64,000 nucleotides of DNA from Kitasatospora setae KM-6054 (GCF_000269985.1 NC_016109.1:3782001-3846000), one strand, 5' to 3'. Positions 54,909 through 62,595 are shown, counted from the first letter of the stretch. Notes: generated by a model not told the origin, from the letters alone. Made by a program: numbers and translations.

Positions 54909-56204
54909 TCAGCGGGCGGTGAGGGTGGGGAGCTGCCAACTTCCGTCCAGCAGCTCGGGCTTCGGACCGTAGGCGCGCACCGCGACGAAGTACGGGCCCT
55001 CGGGAGCGGGCAGCCAGTTCGCGAACTCGGCGGCGTCGGTGGGCCGTTCGTGCTGGAGGTAGAGCGTCAGCGAGCCGTCCTCGCCGTACACCAGGCCGGG
55101 CGTGCGGTCGCCGACCGAGTACCGGTCGATCTCGTTGGCGACCAGCAGCCGCTCCGGCAGGCGGTACATCGACACCGACCAGAAGAACCGGGCCGGCGGG
55201 AGGCCGCCGGCCGGGAAGCGCAGCACGGACCGCTCCCGGCCGCCCGCCGTCGACTCCCAACCGCCGTACCAGGCCTCCTCGACCGGCAGCCCGTACAGGC
55301 CCTTGAGGGCGCCGCAGGCCCGGTCCAGGTAGCGGGTGCCCAGCTGCTCCCGGGTGCCGAAGAGGGTGGTGCCGGTGGCCGCGCCGTCCGTCGCCGCGAC
55401 CAGCTCCGCCCGGCCGTCCGCGATGCCCGCGAGCAGCGCCGCACGCACCTCGGCGGGCAGCGCCGCCGGCTCGAAGTCACCGCTGCCGATGCCCAGTTCG
55501 GTCAGTCGGCCGCGCAGCTCGGCATCCGCGGGCAGGGTCGGGAAGAAGCCCAGCAGGAAGTCCAGCAGGGAGAAGAACTCCAGCGTGCCGAGCACCTCCT
55601 CGCCCCGCCAGACCGGCCAGAGCGGCTCGGCGGCGACCGGGCGCGGCGTGCCCAGGTGCTCGCTCAGCGGCTTCAGCACGTACCCGGCCTGGATCCGCTC
55701 GACCTCCGGCACGTCGGCGGGCCCCGCCGAGGACGTCCGTCCGACGATCCCGACCAGGTTGGTGTCGGCCCGCAGCACCCCGTCGAAGCCCTCCGGCGGG
55801 TTCGCCCGGTGCCCCGGGCCCGCGACCAGGTAGCGGCCCGCGCCGGGCCCGGTGGCGCGTGAGCCGACGAAGCCGACGTACGCGGTGTCCAGGTCGTGCA
55901 CCGGCAGCACGTGGTAGCGGTCGGCGGCGGGCTTCTCCAGCACCCACGGCTCGGCCCGCAGGTCCAGCCACGCCCACGAGTACGGGGTGTCGTTGTTGGG
56001 CGTCACCACGTCCGTGTTCTCCGGGGTGAACGGCCGCGGGTAGTGCCGGAACACGCCGAACCCCCCGACGTACCGGGGGTCCGCGTCGTCGATCGCCTGC
56101 GGGTAGATCGTCCGGTAGTTCTCCACCAGCGGGTACCCCCAGACCCACGCCCGCGCCGCCGTCCGCCGCACCGCCGCCGGATCCGCGCCGACCGGGTTGC
56201 CCAT
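54909..56204 (-). CDS. DUF1254/DUF1214-domain protein (paralogue B)
   Basis: A 431-residue protein: AVRRTAARAWVWGYPLVENYRTIYPQAID, TPNNDTPYSWAWLDLRAEPWVL, RYHVLPVHDLDTAYVGFVGSRATG (DUF1254), a variable middle, and PARFFWSVSMYRLPERLLVANEIDRYSVGDRTPGLVYGEDGSLTLYLQHERP (DUF1214). It is more like the widespread bacterial DUF1254 proteins than paralogue A. ATG 56204 follows GAGAAGGGTGGG. It is the first gene of the minus-strand cluster DUF1254-DUF1254-GAP-SulP, and a nested palindrome lies just upstream (56227-56279). Confidence 0.88.
   Translation of the reverse strand: MGNPVGADPAAVRRTAARAWVWGYPLVENYRTIYPQAIDDADPRYVGGFGVFRHYPRPFTPENTDVVTPNNDTPYSWAWLDLRAEPWVLEKPAADRYHVLPVHDLDTAYVGFVGSRATGPGAGRYLVAGPGHRANPPEGFDGVLRADTNLVGIVGRTSSAGPADVPEVERIQAGYVLKPLSEHLGTPRPVAAEPLWPVWRGEEVLGTLEFFSLLDFLLGFFPTLPADAELRGRLTELGIGSGDFEPAALPAEVRAALLAGIADGRAELVAATDGAATGTTLFGTREQLGTRYLDRACGALKGLYGLPVEEAWYGGWESTAGGRERSVLRFPAGGLPPARFFWSVSMYRLPERLLVANEIDRYSVGDRTPGLVYGEDGSLTLYLQHERPTDAAEFANWLPAPEGPYFVAVRAYGPKPELLDGSWQLPTLTAR
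55007..55148 (-). repeat. Near-identical 142-bp tract, copy 2
   Basis: It is the partner of 53651-53792, in the same orientation, 1356 bp apart. Two substitutions change Arg/His and Ile/Val. Confidence 0.85.
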
Positions 56205-56226
56205 CTCGCCCACCCTTCTCCCCCAC

Positions 56227-56279
56227 AAAAGGGAATATCCAGACATAGCGGTACACCCGGATGCTATGTGCTCCCTTTT
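56227..56279. promoter_or_regulatory. Nested palindrome between DUF1254 cluster and SDR gene
   Basis: The outer arms are AAAAGGGA (56227-56234) and TCCCTTTT (56272-56279). The inner arms are ACATAGC (56243-56249) and GCTATGT (56263-56269), with a 13-bp centre. It is AT-rich for this genome and is placed at the divergent promoters, which suggests an operator for two dimers or a structured leader. Confidence 0.7.
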
Positions 56280-56448
56280 CGATCGGCACTCCGGCGGCAT
56301 CGGCACTCCGGCGGCGAGGACGGACGGGGACCGGGCGCGCGGCCGGCGGTCTGCCGGTGGTCTGCCGGTGGTCTGCCGGCGGCAGAACCGCTCCGCCGCC
56401 GGTGAACACGGCGCATGGACGGCCCCGGCGGCGGAGACCCTCGAAGGC

Positions 56449-57450
56449 ATGGACATCCTTCTGCTCGGCGGATCCAAGTTCCTCGGCCGCGCCTACGCCA
56501 CCGAGGCCCTCGCCCGCGGCCACCGCGTCACCACCTTCAACCGCGGCGTCAGCCGCACCGACCCGCCCGGCGTCGAGGCCGTCCACGGCGACCGCGGCAA
56601 CCCCGCCGACCTGGAGCGCCTCGTCGACGGCCGGACCTGGGACGCCGTCGTCGACACCTCGGGGCAGCAGCCCCACGACGTCGCCACCACCGCCCGGCTG
56701 CTCGACGGCCGCGCCGGGCACTACGGCTTCGTCTCCTCGATCCACGCCTTCGCCGACTGGCCCGCCCACCCCGTCGACGCCGACTCCGCCACCCTCGACT
56801 GCCCCGGCGACCTCCCGCCCGACCAGCCCTTCGCCAATGCGCTCAAGGCCGGCTGCGAACGCGCCCTGACCGCGCACTTCACCGGACCCGCCGCGATCCT
56901 CAACTGCGGCCTGCTGATCGGCCCGCACGAACCCATCGGCCGCCTCCCCTGGTGGCTCGACCGGATCGCCCGCGGCGGCCGCGTCCTCGCCCCCGGCCAC
57001 CCCGACCGCCCGCTCAGCCTCATCGACGCCCGCGACTTCGCCGCGTTCGGCCTCGACCTCGCCGAACGGCGGGCCGCCGGACGCTACGTCACCACCGCGC
57101 CGATCCGCTCCACCACCACCGGCGAGTTCCTCGACGCCTGCCGCACCGCGACCGGCTCCGACGCCGAACTCGTCTGGACCCCGGACGCCGACCTGCTCGC
57201 CGCCGACGTCTCCCCCTGGGTCGAACTCCCGCTCTGGGCCCCCGCCACCGACGGCTGGCACGGCACCTGGCAGGCCGACCCCGCCACCGCCCTCGCCGCC
57301 GGCCTCCGGACCCGCCCGGTCCTCGACACCGTCACCGACACCTGGGCCTGGCTCGAATCCGGCGGCCGCGCCGAGGTCAGCTACCGGCAGCTCGACACAC
57401 CGCTCGGCATCGACCCGGCGAAGGAACGGCGGATCCTCGACGGGCGGTAG
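56449..57450 (+). CDS. NAD-dependent epimerase/dehydratase-family (extended SDR) enzyme
   Basis: A 333-residue protein with a Rossmann nucleotide loop ILLLGGSKFLGRAYATEALARGHRVTTFNRG and VHGDRGNPADLERLVDGRTWDAVVDTSG. The usual Tyr-x3-Lys pair of the SDR active site is not obvious (FVSSIHAF then NALKAGCERAL), so it may be a non-catalytic or atypical member, as in the isoflavone-reductase-like and CSP41-like groups. The C-terminal segment is FLDACRTATGSDAELVWTPDADLLA. ATG 56449 has AAGG close upstream. The pathway is unknown. It converges with the polyprenyl synthase gene. Confidence 0.83.
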   Translation: MDILLLGGSKFLGRAYATEALARGHRVTTFNRGVSRTDPPGVEAVHGDRGNPADLERLVDGRTWDAVVDTSGQQPHDVATTARLLDGRAGHYGFVSSIHAFADWPAHPVDADSATLDCPGDLPPDQPFANALKAGCERALTAHFTGPAAILNCGLLIGPHEPIGRLPWWLDRIARGGRVLAPGHPDRPLSLIDARDFAAFGLDLAERRAAGRYVTTAPIRSTTTGEFLDACRTATGSDAELVWTPDADLLAADVSPWVELPLWAPATDGWHGTWQADPATALAAGLRTRPVLDTVTDTWAWLESGGRAEVSYRQLDTPLGIDPAKERRILDGR

Positions 57451-57474
57451 GCGGGCCGGGCGTCCCGGCCGGTA

Positions 57475-57540
57475 CGTCCGGCTGGTGCGTCCGGCTGGTG
57501 CGTCCGGCCGGTGGCGTCCGGTTAGTACGTCCGGCGGGTG
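57475..57540. repeat. 13-bp tandem repeats (five degenerate units)
   Basis: Units of the type CGTCCGGCTGGTG run from 57475 to 57540; one unit is 14 bp. They span the gap between convergent genes and include the stop codon of the polyprenyl synthase gene (57522-57524), so the repeat supplies its C-terminal residues. Confidence 0.75.
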
Positions 57541-58610
57541 ACGAGTTCGGCGAGGGCCAGCAGGTCGTCGGCGCCGGACGGGTCCGGGACGGCCGCGGCG
57601 AGGTGGGCGATGGCGGCGGCCATCCGGTCGCAGCTCTCGGTCTGGGCCCAGCCGCGGCCGCCCGCGCGGTCGACCGCGTCGGCGGCGGCGGCGAGTTCGG
57701 TGGGGCTGAGCGGGCGGCCGGTGGCGTACAGCGCGGCGAGCTCCGCGCCGGCCGGGGTGCCGGAGGAGAGGGCGTGGACGACCGGGAGGGACTTCTTGCG
57801 GGCGGCCAGGTCGGCGCCGACCGGCTTGCCGGTGACCGCGGGATCGCCCCAGATGCCGATCAGGTCGTCGATCAGCTGGAAGGCCAGTCCGATCTCGCGG
57901 CCGAAGGCGTCCATCGCGTCGGCGGTCTCCGCGTCCGCCCCCGCGTACAGCGCGCCGAGCGCGCACGCGCAGCCGAGCAGGGCGCCGGTCTTGCCCTCGG
58001 CCATGGTCAGGCACTCGGCGAGGGTGACGTCGGTGCGCTGCTCGAAGGAGCAGTCGGCCTGCTGGCCCGCGCACAGCTCGACCACGCAGTCGGCGAGGCG
58101 GCGGACGGCCGCGGCGGCCGCCGGGTGCGGGTCCTCGGCGAGCACCCGCAGGGCCAGCGAGTGCATGGCGTCGCCGGCCAGGATCGCGCCCGTGGTGCCG
58201 AACACCCGCCAGGCGGTGGGCCGGTGGCGGCGGGTGTGGTCGCGGTCGATGACGTCGTCGTGCAGCAGCGTGAAGTTGTGCACCAGCTCGACGGCGGCCG
58301 CGGCCCGGACCGCGTCCTGCGGACGGCCGCCGACCGCGGTGGTCGCGGCCAGCACCATCGCCGGGCGGATCGACTTGCCCGCGCCGACCGCGCTCGGGGC
58401 GCCGTCCGCCTCCAGCCAGCCCAGGTGGTAGCCGGAGATCAGCCGCATCGAGTCCGGGAGGGTGTCGACCGCCGCCCGCAGCGCCGGGTCGACGACGGTA
58501 CGGGCCCGGCCGAGCAGGGCCATCGCCTCGGCGGTGTCGCGCCCGCCGTCGACGGCCGCGACCGTCGCGTTCTCGCCGTGCTGCCCGCGTTCGGGCACGG
58601 TGATGGCCAT
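57522..58610 (-). CDS. Polyprenyl diphosphate synthase, probable family 2 encapsulin cargo
   Basis: A 362-residue trans-isoprenyl synthase. The first Asp-rich motif DDVID (118-122) lies in HNFTLLHDDVIDRDHTRRHRPTAW, and the second in FQLIDDLIGIWGDPAVTGKPVGADLAARKKSLPVVHAL. GKSIRPAMVLAA holds the chain-binding lysine and arginine. It makes GPP, FPP or GGPP; product length is not clear. It follows an EshA-like family 2B encapsulin shell gene, the context of the described polyprenyl-transferase cargo class, whose N-terminal tail guides loading. ATG 58610 has a strong Shine-Dalgarno sequence (GGGGGAGG); the frame stays open for 107 more codons upstream, across a 21-bp repeat. Confidence 0.9.
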   Translation of the reverse strand: MAITVPERGQHGENATVAAVDGGRDTAEAMALLGRARTVVDPALRAAVDTLPDSMRLISGYHLGWLEADGAPSAVGAGKSIRPAMVLAATTAVGGRPQDAVRAAAAVELVHNFTLLHDDVIDRDHTRRHRPTAWRVFGTTGAILAGDAMHSLALRVLAEDPHPAAAAAVRRLADCVVELCAGQQADCSFEQRTDVTLAECLTMAEGKTGALLGCACALGALYAGADAETADAMDAFGREIGLAFQLIDDLIGIWGDPAVTGKPVGADLAARKKSLPVVHALSSGTPAGAELAALYATGRPLSPTELAAAADAVDRAGGRGWAQTESCDRMAAAIAHLAAAVPDPSGADDLLALAELVTRRTY

Positions 58611-58708
58611 GGTGGATCCTCCCCCTCGACGGCCCCGGCTGCGGGGCGGCGTGAATGTGCGCTGACGGTCCGCCAGGCGGTGCAGCGGTGAAGCGGACGG
58701 GCCGTCGG

Positions 58709-58834
58709 GCGCGGTGCGCGGGCTGACGGGCGCGGTGCGCGGGCTGACAGGCGCGGCGCGCGGGCTGACAGGCGCGGCGCGCGGGCTGACAGGCGCGGCG
58801 CGCGGGCTGACAGGCGCGGCGCGCGGGCTGACGG
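58709..58834. repeat. 21-bp minisatellite, six units
   Basis: Six contiguous units beginning GCGCGG and ending CTGAC[A/G]G cover 58709-58729, 58730-58750, 58751-58771, 58772-58792, 58793-58813 and 58814-58834. Units 3-5 are identical; units 1, 2 and 6 differ at one or two bases. The length is a multiple of three, so on the minus strand an open frame (heptapeptide PVSPRAA) runs through it into the cargo gene. Confidence 0.9.
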
Positions 58835-58970
58835 GCGCGGCCCGGGCGGGCCGGCGGATGACTCCCCTACGGCCGGCCGACCCGCCCGGGCGGCGGGACG
58901 TGCGGTGGAACGTGCGGTGGAACGGCGACACCGGCCGGTACCGGAACGGACGAGCACCGGAACGGACGGA

Positions 58971-59000
58971 CGGGCGGGCCCAGGACGGTGGGCCCGCCCG
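58971..59000 (-). terminator. Perfect 12-bp hairpin immediately 3' of the shell gene
   Basis: CGGGCGGGCCCA (58971-58982) pairs with TGGGCCCGCCCG (58989-59000) over a 6-nt loop. No T-tract follows on the minus strand. It may act as a partial terminator or as a 3' stabiliser of shell mRNA. Confidence 0.6.
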
Positions 59001-59004
59001 GTGG

Positions 59005-60411
59005 TCAGTGCTGCCAGTGGGCGACGTCCACGTTCTCCAGGACGCCGATCGCGTCGGGAACGAGGACCGCCGCCGAGTAGTAGGCGCTGACCAGGTACTT
59101 GACCACGGCCTTCTCGTCGATGCCCATGAAGCGGACGTTCAGGCCGGGCTCGACCTGGTCCGGGAGCGCGCCGGGGCGCAGGCCGATCACGCCCTGGTTG
59201 TCCTCGCCGACGCGCATCGCCAGGATCGAGGTGGTGCCGTTGACCACCGGGATCTTGTTGCAGGTCAGGATCGGGACGCCGCGCCAGCTCGGCACCGTCT
59301 TGCCCTCGAACTGGATCGCCTCCGGGTACAGCCCGCGGCTGTTGCACTCCCGGCCGAAGGCGGCGATCGCCTTCGGGTGGGCCAGGTAGAACTTGGTGCT
59401 GCGGCGGCGGCAGAGCAGCTCGTCCAGGTCGTCCGGGGTGGGCGGGCCGGAGTGGGTCTGGATCCGCTGCCCGTACTCGGCGTTGCTGAGCAGGCCGAAC
59501 TCCGGGTTGTTGACCAGCTCGTGCTCCTGCCGCTCGCGCAGCGCCTCGACGGTCAGCCGGAGCTGGTGCTCGGTCTGGTCCATCGGCTGGTTGTAGAGGT
59601 CGGCGACCCGGCTGTGCACCCGCAGCACCGTCTGCGCGACGCTCAACTCGTACTCGCGCGGCGAGAGTTCGTAGTCGACGAAGGCCGTCGGCAGGTCGAA
59701 CTCGCCCTCGTGGCCGGCCGACATCCCGATCGCCGCCTCGCCCTTGTGGGTCTGCGGGAGCTGCGAGTCGGCGATGAAGGCGAGGATCTGGTCGCGCAGC
59801 GCCTCGGAGCGGTCGACCAGCTCCTGGAAGGCCGGCCAGGCCAGCACCAGCACGGTGCCCGAGGTGGTCGCCTTCACGCTGTAGGGCCAGCGGCGGTCGG
59901 CGACGGTGAGCGCCTCGTCGCCGATGTGGTCGCCGTCCGCGAAGGTGCCGAGCACGGTCGGGTCGCCGTACTTGCCGGTGCCGATCTTGTCGACCTTGCC
60001 GTGCGCGACCAGGAACACCTCGTCGATCTCGGCGCCCTGCTCGATCAGCACGTCGCCGACGGCGAAGTCGCGCTGGACGAAGCGGCCGGCCAGCTCGGCC
60101 AGCAGCGCGTCGTCCTCGAACCCGCGCAGCACCGGGACCTCGCGCAGCGTCGGCGGGACGACGCTGACCTGGCGACCGGTCTGCGCGAAGCTCACCCGGC
60201 CCCGGCCGACCGCGTACGAGAGGCGCCGGTTGACCCGGTAGGTGCCGCCCGAGACCTCGACCCAGGGCAGCGCGCGGAGCAGCCAGCGATTGCTGATCTC
60301 CTGCATCTGCGGGGCCGACTTGGTGGTCGACGCGAGGTTCTTGGCGGCCGCCACCGAGAGGCTGCTCTGCTGCCTCGCTTGGGGGATTCCGGCGGTCGTT
60401 TCGGTCGTCAT
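59005..60411 (-). CDS. eshA: EshA-like family 2B encapsulin shell protein with cyclic-nucleotide-binding domain
   Basis: A 468-residue protein. The N-terminal arm ([39 protein letters not shown]) leads into [27 protein letters not shown]-like cyclic-nucleotide-binding fold (about 95-205) has [25 protein letters not shown] and [12 protein letters not shown]. The rest is the HK97-type shell domain ([143 protein letters not shown]). EshA of streptomycetes is linked to aerial growth and antibiotic timing. It should self-assemble into a capsid enclosing the downstream prenyl synthase. The cNMP ligand is unverified. Confidence 0.92.
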   Translation of the reverse strand: MTTETTAGIPQARQQSSLSVAAAKNLASTTKSAPQMQEISNRWLLRALPWVEVSGGTYRVNRRLSYAVGRGRVSFAQTGRQVSVVPPTLREVPVLRGFEDDALLAELAGRFVQRDFAVGDVLIEQGAEIDEVFLVAHGKVDKIGTGKYGDPTVLGTFADGDHIGDEALTVADRRWPYSVKATTSGTVLVLAWPAFQELVDRSEALRDQILAFIADSQLPQTHKGEAAIGMSAGHEGEFDLPTAFVDYELSPREYELSVAQTVLRVHSRVADLYNQPMDQTEHQLRLTVEALRERQEHELVNNPEFGLLSNAEYGQRIQTHSGPPTPDDLDELLCRRRSTKFYLAHPKAIAAFGRECNSRGLYPEAIQFEGKTVPSWRGVPILTCNKIPVVNGTTSILAMRVGEDNQGVIGLRPGALPDQVEPGLNVRFMGIDEKAVVKYLVSAYYSAAVLVPDAIGVLENVDVAHWQH

Positions 60412-60483
60412 TTCGGCGGGGCCCCTGATCGTGTCGACGGCACGTTGCGGCAACCATGCTGACGGCCGTTCAGGTGAGGCGGC

Positions 60484-60503
60484 AATCACTCGTGGGGGTG
60501 ATT
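60484..60503 (-). promoter_or_regulatory. Inverted repeat at the eshA promoter
   Basis: AATCAC (60484-60489) and GTGATT (60498-60503) are separated by 8 bp. On the minus strand TTGCCG overlaps the left arm, and a CATGGT-like -10 box lies about 20 nt further on. This is a candidate operator. Confidence 0.4.
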
Positions 60504-60737
60504 CAGGTGCGTGCGCGCAATAGTGCGACCAGCGGACTGGAGCGATCATCGTCCGATTCACGCCCCCTCCCGGCGGGCCGCCGGACGTCTCCGGACACCT
60601 CCGGACGCCTCCGCGCGGTGCCCCGCGAAGGGCCTCGCGAGGGGCCCGTCGGGGCCGCTCCGAAGGGTCGCCGAGAGGCTTGTCGGGACCCCTTCAGGAC
60701 CCCCTCGTTTCGGACGTCCGCGCAGCTCACCCACCCC

Positions 60738-60769
60738 CTGTTCGAATCCCTGCGGAACAGCGCTATGGT
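60738..60769 (+). promoter_or_regulatory. Inverted repeat and -10 box of the ATP-grasp gene
   Basis: CTGTTC (60738-60743) and GAACAG (60755-60760) are separated by 11 bp and directly followed by TATGGT (60764-60769). The repeat covers the -35 position, which suggests a regulator site. Confidence 0.5.
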
Positions 60770-60859
60770 GGCCCCCTCACCGCGTGGTGACCGCCGCCGC
60801 AGCGCAGGCGAACCGGTCGGTGACCTCCCATCGGCACGCCCTTCTCCAGGGAGACCCTC

Positions 60860-61966
60860 GTGACCGCGCCCGTCCGCGTCTGGCTGAACCGCACCTACGC
60901 CGAGAACGTCTTCTTCATCGATCTGCTGCGCTCCGCGCCGCGCCCCGTTCACATCCTGGCCACCCACGTCGACCCCGACTCCCCCGTGCTCGCCGCCGCC
61001 GACCTGGGTGCCCTGGAACCCGACGGCCTCTCGGCCGAGGCGTACGTCGAATTCGCGCTCGCCTTCTGCGCCCGCCACGACGTGGACGTCTTCCTGCCCC
61101 GCCTGCACCAACTCGCGATCTCGCTGCGCCACCGCGACTTCGAGGCGCTCGGCACCGCCCTGGTCTGCCCGCCCGCCTCGGCGATCTCGCTGTTCGCCAG
61201 CAAGAGCGACGGCTACCGGGCGCTGGACGCCGCCGGACTGCCCACCCCGCTGTGGCGGCACGCCGACACCGCGGCCGAACTGCTCGCCGCCGTCGAGGAG
61301 ATCGAGGCGACCGGCGTCCCGGCCTGCCTCAAGCCGGCCTCCGGCGCGGGCGGCGAGGGATTCCGCGTCCTGACCCGCGAGCCGTTCAGCCTCCGCCGGC
61401 TCGCCGGGTACGTCGACTCCCGGGTCCAACTCGACCAGGTGCTGGCCGCGTTGGAGGCATCGCCGACCCCCGCCGAACTGCTGGTGATGCCCTACCTGGA
61501 CGGCCCCGAGGTCTCGGTCGACTGCCTCGCCGAACGCGACGGACGGGTACTGGCCGCGGTCGGCCGCACCAAGCAGGGCCGCCGCCGCGGCTTCACCGTC
61601 GACCCCGCCTACCTGGAGCCGGCCCGCCGCCTGGTCGAGGAGTTCGGCGTCGGCCACCTGTCCAACGTCCAGTTCCGGCACGAGCGGCACACCGGCCGCC
61701 CGGTCGTCCTCGACATCAACACCCGCCCGTCCGGCGGCCTGCACCAGCTCCGGGTGTGCGGACTCAACCTGCCCGCCGCCGCGCTCGAACTCGCCCTCGG
61801 CGGACGGCCCGTGCTCCCCGCGACGGACGAACTCACGCTCGGCGAGTACACCTTGGTCTCCACCATCCAGGCGCTACTGCCCCGGCAGTCCGCGGCGCCC
61901 GCGCTGGAGCGGATCGAGAGCGTCGCCGTCGGCACCGGCGCGGAACTCCTCTCCACCGCAGGCTAG
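60860..61966 (+). CDS. Orphan ATP-grasp ligase-like protein
   Basis: A 368-residue protein of the ATP-grasp superfamily. The pre-ATP-grasp part has VRVWLNRTYAENVFFIDLL, VHILATHVDPDSPVL and VDVFLPRLHQLAIS. The central domain has KSDGYRALDAAGLPTP, ACLKPASGAGGEGFRVL (lysine and Gly-rich ATP lid), LVMPYLDGPEVSVDCLAERDGRVLAAVGRTKQGRRRG and the metal-binding VVLDINTRPSGGLHQLRVCGLNLP. It resembles carbamoyl-phosphate-synthase-like and D-Ala-ligase-like ATP-grasps of unknown substrate. GTG 60860 follows GGGAG. It stands divergent from the encapsulin operon with no partner ligase or carrier nearby. Confidence 0.85.
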   Translation: MTAPVRVWLNRTYAENVFFIDLLRSAPRPVHILATHVDPDSPVLAAADLGALEPDGLSAEAYVEFALAFCARHDVDVFLPRLHQLAISLRHRDFEALGTALVCPPASAISLFASKSDGYRALDAAGLPTPLWRHADTAAELLAAVEEIEATGVPACLKPASGAGGEGFRVLTREPFSLRRLAGYVDSRVQLDQVLAALEASPTPAELLVMPYLDGPEVSVDCLAERDGRVLAAVGRTKQGRRRGFTVDPAYLEPARRLVEEFGVGHLSNVQFRHERHTGRPVVLDINTRPSGGLHQLRVCGLNLPAAALELALGGRPVLPATDELTLGEYTLVSTIQALLPRQSAAPALERIESVAVGTGAELLSTAG

Positions 61967-62000
61967 TTGCGATTGCTGCCGTCGGCCCTGGACTGGCCGT

Positions 62001-62056
62001 CCCTCGCCCTGGCGAGCCGGCCGTTTCCGGTCGGCCCTCGCCCTGGCTAGCCGGCC
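62001..62056. repeat. Short direct repeat (22 bp, two copies)
   Basis: The 22-bp segments 62001-62022 and 62035-62056 (CCCTCGCCCTGG then AGCCGGCC) differ at one position. The second copy overlaps the ogt stop codon. Confidence 0.6.
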
Positions 62057-62595
62057 TCCGTCGGACCCGACCAGTCGAGGGTCGGCGGCAGTACGCCCTC
62101 CAGCGTGAGCAGCCAGCGCTTCGTCTCCACCCCGTGCCACGCCCCGCCGAAACCGCCCAACCCGTCCGCCGCCACCACCCGGTGGCACGGCACCAGCAGC
62201 GGCAGCGGGTTCGCGCCCATCATCTGCCCCACCGTCCGGGCCGGTACCCCCGGCTCGGACGGGTCGGTGAACACCCCGCTGCGGGCGGCGAGTTCACCGT
62301 AGGTGACGGTCCGGCCCCAGCCGACCGTCGCCAACAGGCAGCGCAGCACCACCAGGTGCGGACCACCGGCCAGCGACCAGTCGATCGGCAGCTCCAACTC
62401 CCGCCGCACGCCCGCGAAGTACTCACCCACCCGGGCCCGCACCAGCTCCACCCGCCGCGGATCCGTGCACTCGGGCCCGGCCGCCCCCGGGTAGCTGCCC
62501 GTGTAGCTGGCGGACGCCACGCCCCGGGCGGTCACCCCGAACCGCATCGGCCCGCTCGGCAAGGGGGTCGGGACGGTCACCCAGGAGAGGTCCAT
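62047..62595 (-). CDS. ogt: Methylated-DNA--protein-cysteine methyltransferase
   Basis: A 182-residue suicide DNA repair protein that removes O6-alkyl groups from guanine. The acceptor is Cys137 in LLVPCHRVVAADGLGGFGG. The N-terminal half has RRELELPIDWSLAGGPHLVVLR, and the helix-turn-helix part has VTYGELAARSG and ARTVGQMMGANPLPL. The Arg finger position is filled by RTVGQ. ATG 62595 follows GGAGAGG-like sequence on the minus strand. It converges with the ATP-grasp gene. Confidence 0.93.
   Translation of the reverse strand: MDLSWVTVPTPLPSGPMRFGVTARGVASASYTGSYPGAAGPECTDPRRVELVRARVGEYFAGVRRELELPIDWSLAGGPHLVVLRCLLATVGWGRTVTYGELAARSGVFTDPSEPGVPARTVGQMMGANPLPLLVPCHRVVAADGLGGFGGAWHGVETKRWLLTLEGVLPPTLDWSGPTEAG

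Larger units (their letters stand above)
58611..59004. other. Shell-cargo intergenic region
   Basis: 394 bp without a clear gene. It holds, in order of minus-strand transcription, a 12-bp perfect hairpin (59000-58971), a 12-bp duplication (58899-58922), six 21-bp repeats (58834-58709) and the cargo Shine-Dalgarno sequence. Confidence 0.6.
60412..60859. other. Divergent region between encapsulin and ATP-grasp genes
   Basis: 448 bp without a convincing gene. It contains operator-like inverted repeats on both sides (60484-60503 and 60738-60760) and short CTCCGGAC direct repeats around 60590-60615. The ATP-grasp -10 box is at 60764. Confidence 0.5.

Noticed and set aside
58611..58931. Cargo prenyl synthase starting at GTG 58931
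   Set aside because: There is no Shine-Dalgarno sequence at 58931, and a strong one precedes ATG 58610. It is kept as an alternative in the findings because the frame is open through the repeat.
60738..60765. GTTCGAATCC, resembling the T-arm of a tRNA
   Set aside because: The flanking five-base segments cannot pair as a T-stem and no acceptor or anticodon arms fit around it. It is better explained as part of the CTGTTC/GAACAG inverted repeat.
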